A stretch of 64,000 bases of DNA from Micractinium sp. NFX-FRZ (lineage: Eukaryota > Chlorophyta > Trebouxiophyceae > Chlorellales > Chlorellaceae). A model generated the notes under the pieces. That model did not search any database, was not told where the DNA came from, and worked only from the letters and a program-made list of their open reading frames with translations. Within the stretch, counting starts at the first letter, position 1; each line of letters begins with the position of its first letter. This document shows positions 47,101-58,435 of this stretch, one piece after another. Made by a program: the position numbers and the translations under genes. The DNA is taken from NCBI GenBank assembly GCA_029339195.1, contig JAPTJF010000337.1, positions 1-64,000 on the forward strand, in the 5' to 3' direction.

Positions 47101-49009
47101 TGGCCGCTCCTCAGCAGCAGCTGCTGCTGCCTCAACTGCAAAAGCCTGCTCCTCCTCCGGCTGCTCCTCGGCAGCGGCCATGGCTGCCTCTACTGCTGCT
47201 GCCTCCTCCAGCTGCTGCTGCTGCTGCTCCTCTCCCTCTGCCTCTCCCACCTCTGCCTCTGCCGCCTGCTGCTGCTCTGCCACTGCTGCGGCCTCAACGG
47301 CTACTGCCTCCTCAGCTGCTGCCTCAACGGACGCTGCCTCCTCGGCCGCTGCTGCCTCAACAGCAGCAGCAGGCAGTTCTGCTGGCATGGCTGCCACGAC
47401 TGCTGCCTCAGCCGCCGCCTCCTGCTGCTGCTGCTCTTCCTCCTCTGCAACTGCAGCTGGCACTTCCACAGCTGCGGCCACCTCAGCCAGGGCTTCCATC
47501 TGCTCCGCCTGAACTGCTGCTGGCTCCGCTGCCTCCGCTGGCTCTGCTGCGGCTGGCGCGGCTGCCTCGGCTGCTGCCAGCTCAGTCGTCGCCGCCGCCT
47601 CTGCTGCTGCCTCTGCCTGGCGCAGCTCCTCGGCCGTTGCTGCCTCAGCTGCCACGAGTTCTCCTCCTGCTGACTCAGGCCGGTGCTGCTCCACCTTGCC
47701 AGCTGCTGCTTCCGCTGCTGCCGGCTCCGCTGCTGCTGGCTCCACCATGGAGGCCAGCAGCTCGGCAGAAGCAGAAGCCTGCTGCTGCTCCTCCTCTGTC
47801 TCTGCTGTCACAGCGCCAGCGTGCTCAGCAGAGGCAGCATGCTCCTGCTGCTGCTGCCCCTGCTCAGCTGTTGCCGCCATAGCAGGCTCAGCGGGCGCTG
47901 CCTCCTGCTGCTGCCCACCCAGCTGCTGCCCATCAGCTGCTGCTGGCTCAGGCGTTGCTGCCACCATTGTGGGTGCAGGCTCAGAGGCTGCTGCTTGATG
48001 CAGCCGCTCCTCTTCCTGCTGGCGCTGCCGGCCAGCTGCCCCGCTGGCGGTGCCTGCCAGGCTGGCGACCGCAGCTGCCGCCGCTGTGCCTGCTGCGCTG
48101 CCGCGGGCGGCGACATGGGTGCTGCCAGAGGAGACGGAGCCTGAGGCCGCCGCGGCAGCACCCGCCAGCGGCGGGTGGGCTGCCGAGGAGGCGGCTGCCG
48201 CCTCGCCTGCCATCTCAGCGAGGCGGGCCAGCAGCTGCGCCGCAACCTGCGGTGCAGCGGCGGCACATTGCGCAACAATCAGATGTGAGTGTTTTAAATG
48301 CAAGACCCGTTGGTGTCTCGGGTGGTTCTGCGGGCAAACTGTAAAGCGGCGCCAAGGCAGGGCATGCGCTGGGCAGCACGTAGGTTGCCCTTCCTCCCAG
48401 CCGCTGTGCATGGCCAGGCGGCACGCCCACCGACCCAGCCCAAAACCGACACCACCACTCACCAGCATGGATGTCAGCACCGTCACTGCCGCCTTCACCG
48501 CCCGCACTTTCACATCTGACCGGCCCATGGTCTCGGCCACTTGAGCTGTCAGTGGTTGCAACACCTGTGCTGGGCTGCGCTGCGGCGGAGGGGGGCTGGC
48601 GGGTGCTGGAGGCGCTGCGGGGACGCACCCGGCAGGTTCGAGCGCCGCTGCAATGACGGCGCTGTAGGCCGCAAGGGAGTGCTGCACCCCGCTGGCGCTG
48701 GCGCTGAGCACGCATGTCGCAAGGCCCAGGCCCATCACGGCGCGGAAGAATTCGGCGGCCTCGTACGTGAGGGTGGCGGCGGCGGCGGCGGTCCCAGCGG
48801 GGTCGGCAGCGGCCAGCAGCGGCACCGGCAGCGGGCGGGCGAGAGGCAGGCACACCGTCGCGCGCCGCTGGCCGATCCGAGCGGCCAGGCGCGGAGCGGT
48901 CAGCTGCCGGGAGGGCCTGCAGGCAATCAGGAGTGGCCCGGGGAGCAGCTTCGGCGCTTTGAACTTTGAACCGCAGGTGGAAGGCCGCCCCGCAGGCCAG
49001 GTGTGGCAT
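44199..49009 (-). CDS. Large Ala/Glu/Gln-rich protein with C-terminal membrane anchor
   Basis: Six exons on the minus strand: 49009-48972, 48916-48463, 48246-46441, 46175-45369, 44916-44677, 44447-44199; 1197 aa. Not recognised. The N terminus (residues 1-45) is Arg/Ala/Leu-rich with few acids and looks like an organelle transit peptide. Residues ~50-164 form an Ala/Leu-rich helical domain. Residues ~165-766 are an extreme Ala/Glu/Gln low-complexity region with repeated AAAEEQ-type blocks, acidic and probably helical. Exon 4 has Ala/Pro/Gln content and ERWVTAWHSGD; exon 5 holds TRTHRYFQRSEGPP. A single hydrophobic segment at ~1151-1171 near the C terminus suggests a tail anchor. Exon 1 is the weakest part: its donor is GTTCAA and the intron is only 55 bp. 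Confidence 0.68.
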
Positions 49010-49040
49010 GCGTAATTACAAACACGGGCGATGCATGGAC

Positions 49041-49355
49041 TTACCCGAGACCCCTACGAGGACCTGCCCCGATCATGGCCATCATGTGCGGCACAAGTCG
49101 CTGGCTGTCTCTCCAGCTGGCCACTACAGGTGCCTCTGGCTGGAAAGAGGGATCACGACTGAGAACTTCGAGTGTATGGGTGTGTGCTGAGGGAAGGCGT
49201 GAATGGAAACACCGCCAGTTCACCGCCGCCGCCCCCCTGACCGCCGCATTCAACCGCAGACTGCCGCATGCATTGCACCACTCCTCTACAGCCTCAGCCT
49301 GATACTCGTTATCAACGCTCAGGGCCAGGTATGCAAGCACTTCATCAGCTGACAT
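49041..49355 (-). CDS. Candidate small ORF, hypothetical
   Basis: ATG-initiated, TAA-terminated ORF of 104 aa upstream of the large Ala/Glu/Gln-rich gene on the same strand. It begins MSADEVLAYLALSVDNEYQ, an ordinary-looking acidic helix, but its third-position GC is lower than in neighbouring exons and the second half looks random. It could be an upstream ORF or alternative 5' exon of the large gene, or chance. Confidence 0.2.
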   Translation of the reverse strand: MSADEVLAYLALSVDNEYQAEAVEEWCNACGSLRLNAAVRGAAAVNWRCFHSRLPSAHTHTLEVLSRDPSFQPEAPVVASWRDSQRLVPHMMAMIGAGPRRGLG

Positions 49356-49997
49356 CTACTCCGGCATGGGTTGAGGCAGGGCAGAGCGGCAGGTGGAAGG
49401 CGGCAGGTGTGTTGCGCAGGTGCGGGGCAGTGGTAGGAGGCCGATGACACCTGCCTCCACAAACTGCAACTCAACAACAGGACCGACAGGTACAGGCCAT
49501 TCACTTAAGCATACAGTGGATGGAGGTATGCTGGCATAGCTTTTGAAGAGGGTCAGGAGGGGCAGTCGTGACCTGGCGTTGCAGGGGCTGCTAGGCAGCA
49601 AGCGGCGGCTGCCAGTGGGTGGTGGCTGGCAGCGCCCTGCTGTGCATGCTGGACCTGGCGGCGTCGCCATCAGCGCCTGCTTGTTGCCCTTCACTGTTAC
49701 CACATACTTAACCCCCTGTTCTGCTTTGCTCACTGTGCCTCCGCCTACACGCACCCCTGGGTGCTGTGCCCGCCCGTCTCCCATGCTGCCTCAGCTCCTT
49801 CCCTCCTCATGCCTTGCTAACCCCACGCCCTGAGACCCTGCATGCCGCTCCTCACATGCCGCGTCAGCTGCTTACGTGCTTGCTTCCTGCTCGCTGTCTA
49901 CCGGCGCCTGCCCATCTGCCCAAGCCTGCGCCTGGCAGGCTCATCCTCTGTTCCATGATGCACAAGGTGCCCAGCACTTCTGTTTGCAAGTGTAGCA

Positions 49998-50002
49998 TTA
50001 CA
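49998..50002 (-). terminator. Candidate TGTAA poly(A) signal of the RNase T2 gene
   Basis: TTACA on + (TGTAA on -), about 142 nt past the RNase T2 stop codon. Use is inferred from position. Confidence 0.45.
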
Positions 50003-50143
50003 GAGGGGTGCAAGCAGCAGAATCTTCACAAGTCAGAGATGCACCAGTGCACAGGGCAAGAGACAGATGCGCAAAAAGAATCAGCAATTATCGGCGCGCA
50101 AGCAAGTGCGAAAAACGCGGCCGACCAAAATGGCCGGGCAGCG

Positions 50144-53015
50144 CTACGGGGCCAGCAGCAGTGCCGCCACTGCCGCTGCCAGCAGCGCGGCTGCGCCAGG
50201 CGCCACGGCGGCAGCGCCGCTGCGCGGTGGCGGCGGGGCCGGCGGCCGGCTCGGGGGCACAACTGAGGGGTTGGTGCCAGGAGGGATGCCATCAAACCAG
50301 GCCTGGCAAGGCTCCGGGATACTGGTGCTGCCAAAGGGCAGGTCCTGGGCGGTGCTGGGGCAGCTGCTGCCTTTGCCGGGGCAGTCAATGGCCTTGAGGG
50401 CGGTGCTGAAGCAGGTGCGCACCTCCTGGACCATCCTGCAGCCAGGAAGACCCGAGCAATGATTAAATACATCAATTGGTGTCGATGCATGATTGAAGCA
50501 AACATCAGTCACTCGTCACACAGCGAACGAGGCAACTCTGCACATGTCACTTGCTGAATCGGTCAATGCAGCCGTCAGTTCTGCCAGCACGGCAGATTTG
50601 ACAAGGCCTGCTTGGCTGTGGGCACTCTTACCACACATCAGGGCTGTGGACAGCGGGCTTCTGCTGCTGCTCTGGTTCTCACGCCCTGCTGCCGCTGTGG
50701 AGCAGCATGAGGACCCAGCCCCACACTGGCTGCCACTCACCCTCCAAGGAGGCGTGATGTGTGACCTTCCGCTGCCTGCTGCAGAATGCCCTGTAGCCGC
50801 CCCGCCCCTCATCGCGCCTGCTCGCCCTCCTTGGCATCCCAAGCATCTCGACTGCCCACCCCGCCCAGCCGCATGTCAGTCAGGGCCGCCCGCCTCACCT
50901 GTTGAGCACATGAGCACATAGGGCATCCAAACACTTCGCACCGCCTGCTCTCGGATGCCTCGCAGCCGCCCATCACTTGCGCCTCTGCACCCTGCCACGC
51001 ATCCGAATCCCAACCCCCAACCCTGCCCAGGCCCTCCCTCGTCTGCCGCCCGCCTCACCCTCCGGAGCAGGTGATCTGGGGCGTCACCTTCCACTGCCGC
51101 TCCAGAATGCCCTGCAGCTGGGCAGCCGTCACGCTCTGCGCCAGCAGCGGGTTCACGCCGCCCTGCACCAGGGCCTCCTGCACTCGGGCCAGGCGACATA
51201 TACACTCGTCAGGTCAGAGGCAGGCAGGCAGGCAGGCAGGTAGGGTGGCAACCAGGCAAGCAGTGTAGGCAGCACGGCAGGCAGTCGATCATGGGCTGGC
51301 AGGGTGTGGGAAAGATGCAGGCAGCGGGGTCACATTGCCCCCCAAACAGAGACCCCCGCAGGGCAGGGAGCCGGCGGGGCGGCTGTCCTTGGAGGTGTTG
51401 GGCGCTTGGTGGCCAGCTGCCCGCTTGGGACTCCCCTGCCCCAAGGGAACCCCCACACATTGCCTCCCCAGCTGTCCCAATCCCCTGGAAACCCGCACGC
51501 AGTGCCCACGCCTCTCCCGTGCCTGCTTCACCATACGTCAGTGGGTGTTCCAACCGGACAGTTAGTGTAAAGTGAGGGGACCTCACTCAAACTTAAACTC
51601 AGAAAAAGTGAGGGGACCTCACTCAAACTGATGCTCAGAATATGGTGACCAATAGAATGTATTGGAACTCACGTTGAGGTCGTACTGCTCGTCCAGCGCC
51701 ACCCCCGCCTGGAAGTAGGCTGGCACGCTGGGGAACAGCGGCAGCGCGCACGTCCCGTGCTTGTCCCACTCGTAGCCCCAGAAGCCGGCGTTGGGTCCTG
51801 CAAGCAGGAGTGACTTGTGGTGCTTGACAACAGACACCCAAACGTCAAACCACAGGAGACCCGTCACCAAGAGACCTAAGCAGGCCCCAACATTTAGCCT
51901 CTCCAAAGTATACGTACACAAACACACATGGATAGCTTCAAACAGACACCGCGTCTCTCGCCTGCCATGAACGCACTTGCAGCAACTGTATCCGCACCTT
52001 TGAAGCTGCGCCACACGCAGGACATGCGCCCCCGCAGCTTCTCAGGCAGCAACTGCAGATGCCAGGGGGTGAACGGATGGGGGGAGCGGGGGCTGAGGGA
52101 CGGAAACAGCAGTCTTGCAGAAGTGCTCTGGCAGCCTATTTGCACCAGCTTGTCAGGCAGCAGCTTTGTTGTGTTGAAGAGCACTCGTTGGGACAGGCAC
52201 AGTCGGCGGCAGGCTGGGAGTGGGCGCACGGACGGGATGCTGTTGTGCAGCTCTGTGTTTATGGTGCTGCGCACGTTGATGTCAAACTCCATGTTGGAAG
52301 CGCAGTTGGCAGGGTGAGTGCCGTTGTTGTTGTTGGGCCACAGTCCGTGGATGGTGAACAGGTTGCTGCGGGGGGTCTCCCGGTGGGGAGGTGTGAAAGC
52401 GGTGAGGCAGAGCGTCGCAGTGGGGGCATGAGTGAGTGGCGGGGCAGCAGCGCGGCACAGCGGGACAGCAGCAGCACTTGGCCTTCCCAGCATCAAAACA
52501 AACATCCCCAACGGGTTTCAAGTTTTTCCTGTGACGGGTTAGTGGTCGACCACAGACAGCGGCAGCACTAGGGCTGGCGGCACGTGCGGCATGACGCACC
52601 AGCAGCGCCCTGGCGGCAGATTGGCACCAGCAGCGGCGGCCCTTGAAAGCACTCACTAGGTCTTCTCTGAGCAAGAGGTCGTCTCACAGAAGGAGGGAGG
52701 CCACTGCCTGCAGGAGCAGAGGAACACGCAAAAATGTCAGAGTCAGAGAATGGGCCGAATGCTGGTGATTCACTCGCTGCCGCTGCGGCAGCACGCAAGA
52801 GCCGCCGCCCGCTCAACAGGGTGCCGGCCGCCGCCTTGCCTGGCCAGCATCAAGTAGTCAAATCCCAGGTCCGCCGCTGCTGTGGCATTCGCCTTGGCTG
52901 CTTTCGGGGTGCCCGAAGCCTGCTGCCTGGCGGTGGCGGCGGCGGCAAACAGTGGGCAGGCGACAAGAATCCACAGCATCTGCAGGTGCAGAGTTGGTGC
53001 TCGGTACCGCTGCAT
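50144..53015 (-). CDS. Secreted RNase T2 (S-like RNase) with hydrophobic C-terminal tail
   Basis: Seven exons on the minus strand: 53015-52840, 52707-52657, 52365-52230, 52052-51998, 51797-51673, 51177-51059, 50435-50144; 317 aa. RNase T2 cleaves single-stranded RNA through a 2',3'-cyclic phosphate in the secretory pathway, vacuole or outside the cell. Seen: signal peptide (LWILVACPLFAAAATA), conserved QWPPSFC, CAS I FTIHGLWP with His82, CAS II GYEWDKHGTC with Glu149 and His153, and paired Cys. The last ~50 residues are Pro-rich followed by a hydrophobic Ala/Leu tail with no charged residue after it, which fits a GPI-anchor signal. Intron 1 uses a GC donor. An ATG at 52979 is an alternative start giving a shorter signal peptide. 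An echo of exon 4 lies near 52140-52165. Confidence 0.93.
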
Positions 53016-53982
53016 GTTGCGCAGCTGCACTACTGCGATAAAGCTGCCGTCTTGGGAAGCAGGTGGTATCGGGCGGCGCGGCAGGGTGCAGTTCTAAGTT
53101 TGCGTGGCTGTCCTGGCCCCCCGCGAAGCTAGTCTGCGTGCTCGCGGAGATGGTTTGAAGGCGTGGCCGAGGGGGGAGCCTCTGCAACTGCATCCGTTCG
53201 TGCAGGTGGCACTTCCCAGCCACCTGCCACCTGGGCACAGCGCGGCCTGGCGGTTGTTGGATGTTAGGCGGGTAGGAGGACAGAGGCTGGTGCCAAGCAA
53301 CCTTCATGCCAAAAGCCCCTGCTCTTGAATTGAGCCGGTAAGAATGCACCGCACAATTGCTGTGTCAACTCTGCGCAGCTGCCCTTCTGAAGTTGCAGCA
53401 CTGCAGTTGGCTCAGTGCTGCCGCCGGTGAGCGGTGGGATTGAGTCGCCAGTCTGCCTGAGCCAACCTTGATAGGTCCCGGTGCAGTATGGCGATTCGGT
53501 AAAAAAGGAATAAGGAGCTCGGCAGCGCGCCAGGCTGGGCACTGGTGGCCAGCAGCAGTGCAGCTGTCCATGCTTGGCATGGCGGTGCCTTGGCGGCACT
53601 TCACGCCTGCGCGCGCCCAACGGGTGCGCATGAGGCGGCAGCAGGAAACTGAGCCATTCCCTGCACGTCCACACCATGCTGTTTGTGACTGTGCCTTCTC
53701 TGGTGTCATGCACTTGAGGGTGGGGGGGCGCAACAGTACTGCCGTCAATACAGGCATGCGCCACCCGCCACCTCTGCAGCACAGCACACGGTTAGTTGGG
53801 GCAAACGCGGTGCTCGCACAGGAGCTTTGAGTGAAACCTTCTCGCTGGTACCTGCTTGGATCTCCAGTGCTACAAGCTTGTCGCAGAGAGGGAGCTACAA
53901 GAGAGGGAGATTCGCCTCACGCGGCGGCCGGGAATGCGCCCCCCAACCCCGGCCTGGGGACTCTCAACCAATTCCAGCACTT
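53016..53982. other. Divergent promoter region between RNase T2 and p25-alpha genes
   Basis: 967 bp between divergent starts. No gene recognised; short chance ORFs only. Confidence 0.5.
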
Positions 53983-56900
53983 ATGTTCTTGCTCCGAAAG
54001 AAGACTAAACCGGCGGCAGAGGCATCGCCGCCCAAGCCGGCGCCAGCACCAATTCTGCGCACCAGTGGCAGCCGTGGCAGTCCTTCCGTAAGCAGCGGGA
54101 GCAGCAGCAGCAGCAGTGGGGAGCGCAAGGTAAGAGCCAGGCGCTTCCTTCCCCTCGGGGGCGACTGTCCAGTGTCCGCCGTCCCGCTGCGGCAGCAGCC
54201 CACGTTGCCCTCGGCGCTTGCTTGCTGCTGCACTGCCCCCTGCCCCTGTCCTGTCCTTCCGAATCTCTGCTGCTGAATGCACGCTGAATCGTGCTGCAGG
54301 TGCGTTTCAGCGATGAGCAGGAGACCCGAGGCGGGACGGGCGCCCGCCGCAGCAGCGGGATGGACCGCCCCCACGGCACTAGCACCAGCGGCGCCGGCCG
54401 CCCGCCACGCTTGCCGCCCACCCTGCCCACCGTGCACAGCACAGCAGAACTTGTGACGCCCCCCCACAGCCCCGGGCTGCCAGCCAAGGCGGCGGCGGCG
54501 GGTGCTGCCGCGTCACCTCGCGGCAGCGCGGAGCGGGAGCGCGAGCGGCGGCGGGAGCACCGCCGGCGCGAGGGCGGCGCCAGCACCCATGACCACGCCC
54601 AGGCACCCACCCACCACCACCACAGCAGCCAGGGGCACAGCCCACGGCACCACAGCCACGGTTCCGGCCACGGTCACAGCCCACGGCACACCGTGCACAG
54701 CGGTCACAGCAGCCACCAGCATGGGAGCCGGCTGCCACCCCCCGAGGAGGTGGCGGCGGCGGTGGGGGAGGGCGAGGCGGGGGGGCAGCCGGGGTCGCTG
54801 GCCGAGTGCGCGCGCCTCTTCCACAAGGCAAGCCAGGGCTGGGCTCGGTTGGACTCTCTGTGTGGGTTGTTTCCGTCTGCTGTCTGGTCTGGGAGTGTGG
54901 AGGAGTGAGTAGAAGTGCGCGCGCCTCTTCCACAAGGCAAGCCAGCGCTGGGTCTGGTTTTTTTGGCAGGGCTTGATTGGTCTCGACTTGCTGTGTGGGT
55001 TGTGTTGGTTGCTGTGTGGGATGGAAGCGCGGGAGGAGGGGGCTCTGGGCCGGTCTGCTCGCAGAAAAGACGTGCGGCAGCGCCTGCCTGCCGGCATGCC
55101 TGCCTGCCTGGACACTCGGCACGTGCACCGTAAGTGGCCTTATTACCTTCTTTTGCTGCACTCCCACCTGCTCTCCCCTGCGCCCGCTTCTGTTGTCCTG
55201 ATCAAGCGTGACCCCCGTGTACCGTTCCCGTCCCGCGGCACAACACACCCCGCCCTGCGCTACAAAGACTCCCGCCCCCTCCTCCCTGCCCTTTTTCTCA
55301 CCTCTTCTTCCACCCCGCCCCCTCCTCCCTGCCCTTCTTCTCACCCCTGCCACCGTCCCGCCCCCTCATCCCTGCCCTTGTTCTCACCTCTTCTTCCACC
55401 CTGCCCCCTCATTCATGCCCCCCCACCGCAGTACAAGGACCCACGCCGGGGCAAGGTCGGGGTGGAGGGCTTTGGGCGGCTGCTGGACGACGCCGGCCGC
55501 CTGGTGAGCTCACCTCTGTGCCTGGCATGTGTGCGCCTCCTAAAACGCGGTGTGCTGGCAGCAAGGAGGGAGGGCGATCCAGGGCGTGGTGGCGGCAGTG
55601 AGGGAAGGGTTGCAGTGCTTTGCTACTGGGCAGTTGGTAAGCTGCACGCGGTGCGGAGCAAGAGGCCTGTTCTAGGCGCACCAGCAGCGCCGGGAAGCCT
55701 GCTGTCGACGTCATCACGCTCATGCATTCATTTTACAGCGCTGCAGCAGCACAGGAGTGTGCCACAGGTTGCGTCATCACGCTCAGCGCTGGCGCACAAC
55801 CGCCATGCGCAGCGCCCTGCACAAGGGTTGCCTGACAATGGGATTGCCCTGCCTCATCCACCCCTGCAGGAGCACCTGCGCTCGCCCATTGTGCGCGCCG
55901 CCGGCGTGAAGCGGGAGATGCAGGCGGCCGACACCAACGGGGACGGCTGGGTCAGCTGGGAGGAGTTCTCCGCCTGGTTCCCGTGAGTTGAACCCCCAGA
56001 GTGTGTGTGTGTGCGTGTGTGTGTGTAGTTGGCATTGATTTGCTGTTGGGGCGGCCCGGAAACCGCCCCAAGAGCCGTGCGCGTTGTGTGTGCGTGTTTG
56101 TGTTGAGCATCTGCTGCCTGTGCCCAGCAGCGCGTGCCGCCCCGCCTAATCATGTGTCCATTGCGGCCTGCCACTGACCGGCCTGGCCCGTCTTGCATGA
56201 GCGCCCGCCCCGCGCGCGTCGTTCACCACCCTCCCATCATGTGCCTATGCCGACCGCGCTCCGCCTGCCTGCCCGCCCCCGCCCGCCCGCCCACCCCCGC
56301 CTGCAGCTTCTTCCAGCAGCAGCACTACACACAGGAGCGCAACCACTATTACGAGGAGAAGGGCAAGGAAGCCGAGGCAGCAGCCGCGGCTGCCGCCGCA
56401 GCGGCCGCAGCGGCGGCCAAAGCAGCAGAGGAGCAGGCGGCAGCAGAGGCGGCGGCCCGCAAGCAGCGCGCAATCGCTGCCCGGGCAGCGGCCAAGAAAG
56501 CGTGGGAGGCGGCGCGGCGGGCGGCGCAGCTCAAGGCGGCAGCCGAGGCGGCGATTGCGGCGGCGGGCGGGCCGGACACGCCGCCCGCTGCCGCTGCTAT
56601 CGCTGCCGCCAGCCCGGCGGCGGCGCCTGCAGGGGCCTCCAAGCAGCGGGGCCATGTGGCTGCTTCTGGTTCGAACTGCCAAGGGAGTGAGGGTCTTGAC
56701 GAGGAACTGCAAAGGCTGGAGCTGGCAGCTGCGGGGGCGGCTGCTGACCTGGCGGCAGCCCGTGCGCGCGCCAGCGCACGGCTCGCCGGCCGCGGCAGCG
56801 AGGCAGGCGGCTCCCCTGCCGAGGGCGCCTCTCTGTCCTCTTCTGCAGCCCCCACCGCAGCGGCGGGCACCCCGCTGCCCTCGCCGGCGGCAGGCTTTGC

Positions 56901-58435
56901 CGCACCGCCGGCGGCGGCCGGGCAGCGCGACGGGCACTCCCACAGCAGTAGCGGCAGCAGCAGGGGCGGGCAGCTGCTCGACCCTGGGAAGCTGCGGCGG
57001 CAGCTGCAGCGGGAAGCCCTGCTGCTGGAGGCGGCCGCGGCGGCTGCAGCCGCCGACACGGCGGCCGTGGCGGCCGAGGCAGCCGAGGCAGCCGCCCGGC
57101 AGCTGGAAGCAGAGGAGGCGGCAGCAGCAGCAGATGCGGCGGCCACGGCTGCGGCAGCATCCGACACAGACCTGCAGCGCGTGTTTGCCGCCTTTGCGGC
57201 TTTCGGGAAGAACTCGGAGCTGCGAGGTGCGCTGTGCTGTGGCGCACGCTGTGCTGTGCCTGTGCTGTGTGTGCTGTTCAATTTGTGGAACAAGGTGGAG
57301 CCGTGAGGTGTGCATGCACGCTGTGTCATGCTGTGCTGCGCTGGCGCCATGGCTCGTTCACGCGTCCTCCCTCCCCACTGCCACTTGCCTGCATGGTGCC
57401 TGCCGCCTTTTGCGCTTTGCCGGGCTGGCCAGCACCCTCCCCACCTGCCCGCCCGCCCTGCCCCTGCCCCTACCATCTACCCTCCCAAACCCTTCCCGCC
57501 GGCCTCACTTTCCTCCCAGCAGGCACGGCGGCCACGGCGCCGCTGCTGGACGTCCAGCAGTTTGGCAAGCTGTGCCGGGACACGCGGCTGCTGGGCGGGG
57601 CGCTCACCCTGGGCCGGGCGGACATCATCTTCACAAAGGTCGCCGGAAAGGTGGGTGGGGCTACCATGTGCTACTGTTTGCTGACATACAGTGGCTGCAT
57701 GGGCGGCATGCACGCAGCCAGGCGCCCACCACCTCCCCACCTGCCGGCCACGCCTGGGCCCTTGCTCTCCCCTGCCCGCCTTGCACCTCCTGCTGCGATG
57801 ACCCGCCCCTTCCCGCTCCTACGCCTGTGTGCTTGCTTGATCCATGTCAGGGCGGCTCCGAAACAAACCGGCGCCAGCTTGCCGCTTTTCTGCCCCCCTG
57901 CTCTGCCGCTGCCCCTCATCCCCGCCGCTCACACCTGCCCCCCTCCCCTGCTTTGCCCTCCAACCCTCCCATGCAGGGCGGCTCCAAAATGAACTGGCGC
58001 CAGTTTGCCTCTGCGCTCCCCCAGCTGGCGCGCACCCGCGGCTTCTCAGCAGAAGAGGCAATGGCTTTGGTCGCCGCCTGCCCCGGGCCCCAGCTCAATT
58101 CGGAGCTGGGCGGCACGGGGCGGCAGAGCAGCTTCACCGGCAGGAGTGGCAGCCTGAGCGGCAGCAGGCCGCCCAGCGTGGCTGCCAGCGTGGACGAGGA
58201 GCTGGCGCCTGCTGAGCTGGCGCCGGCGCCGGCGGACGACGCCAGCTCAGCGGGCAGCAGCCGGCGCGGCGGCGGCACCGGCACCGGCACCGGCACCGGC
58301 GGCGGTGGAAGCGTCAGCCCACGCATTGGCGGGTTCACTCCGCTGCGCCGCACGAGCCGCGACAGCAGCGGCAGCGCCGGCGCCAGCGTGCGCCGCAGCA
58401 GCAGCAGCTCCAGCGCAGGCAAGCCGCGGCAGTAG
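53983..58435 (+). CDS. EF-hand and p25-alpha (TPPP) domain protein
   Basis: Seven exons: 53983-54129, 54300-54827, 55432-55503, 55870-55982, 56307-57226, 57523-57650, 57977-58435; 788 aa. p25-alpha proteins bind tubulin and are linked to cilia and microtubules. Seen in order: Ser-rich N terminus, His-rich region (HHHHSSQGHSPRHHSHG), an EF-hand pair (one degenerate in exon 3; one canonical loop DTNGDGWVSWEE at ~270-281), a ~300-residue Ala-rich coiled coil, then the p25-alpha core (FAAFAAFGKNSELRG, VQQFGKLCRDTRLLGG, ADIIFTKVAGKGGSKMNWRQF) and a Ser/Gly-rich tail with GTGTGT repeats. Intron 2 has a GC donor (GCAAGC) and the exon 6 acceptor is a CAGCAG tandem site. Calcium-controlled microtubule binding is a reasonable inference. 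Confidence 0.88.
54803..54957 (+). repeat. Echo of exon 2 end and GC donor
   Basis: TGCGCGCGCCTCTTCCACAA followed by the GC donor GGCAAGCCAG occurs at the real junction (to 54827) and again near 54916-54950. It is notable that the non-canonical GC donor is duplicated too. Confidence 0.85.
57848..57895 (+). repeat. Pseudo-exon copy of the last exon's start
   Basis: Acceptor-like TCAG followed by a diverged copy (GGSETNRRQLAAFLP) of the true exon 7 start at 57977 (GGSKMNWRQFASALP). Frame is open for about 20 codons, but the key Met/Trp are changed. Confidence 0.85.

Larger units (their letters stand above)
49010..50143. other. Intergenic region between Ala/Glu/Gln-rich gene and RNase T2 gene
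   Basis: Contains the promoter of the large minus-strand gene and the 3' UTR of the RNase T2 gene. A single minus-strand ATG ORF (49355-49041, 104 codons) is noted separately as a candidate. Confidence 0.4.

Noticed and set aside
46491..47882. 463-codon + strand Pro/Leu/Gln-rich ORF
   Set aside because: Antisense shadow of the Ala/Glu/Gln repeats of the minus-strand gene (GCN/CAG repeats read as CTG/CCG).
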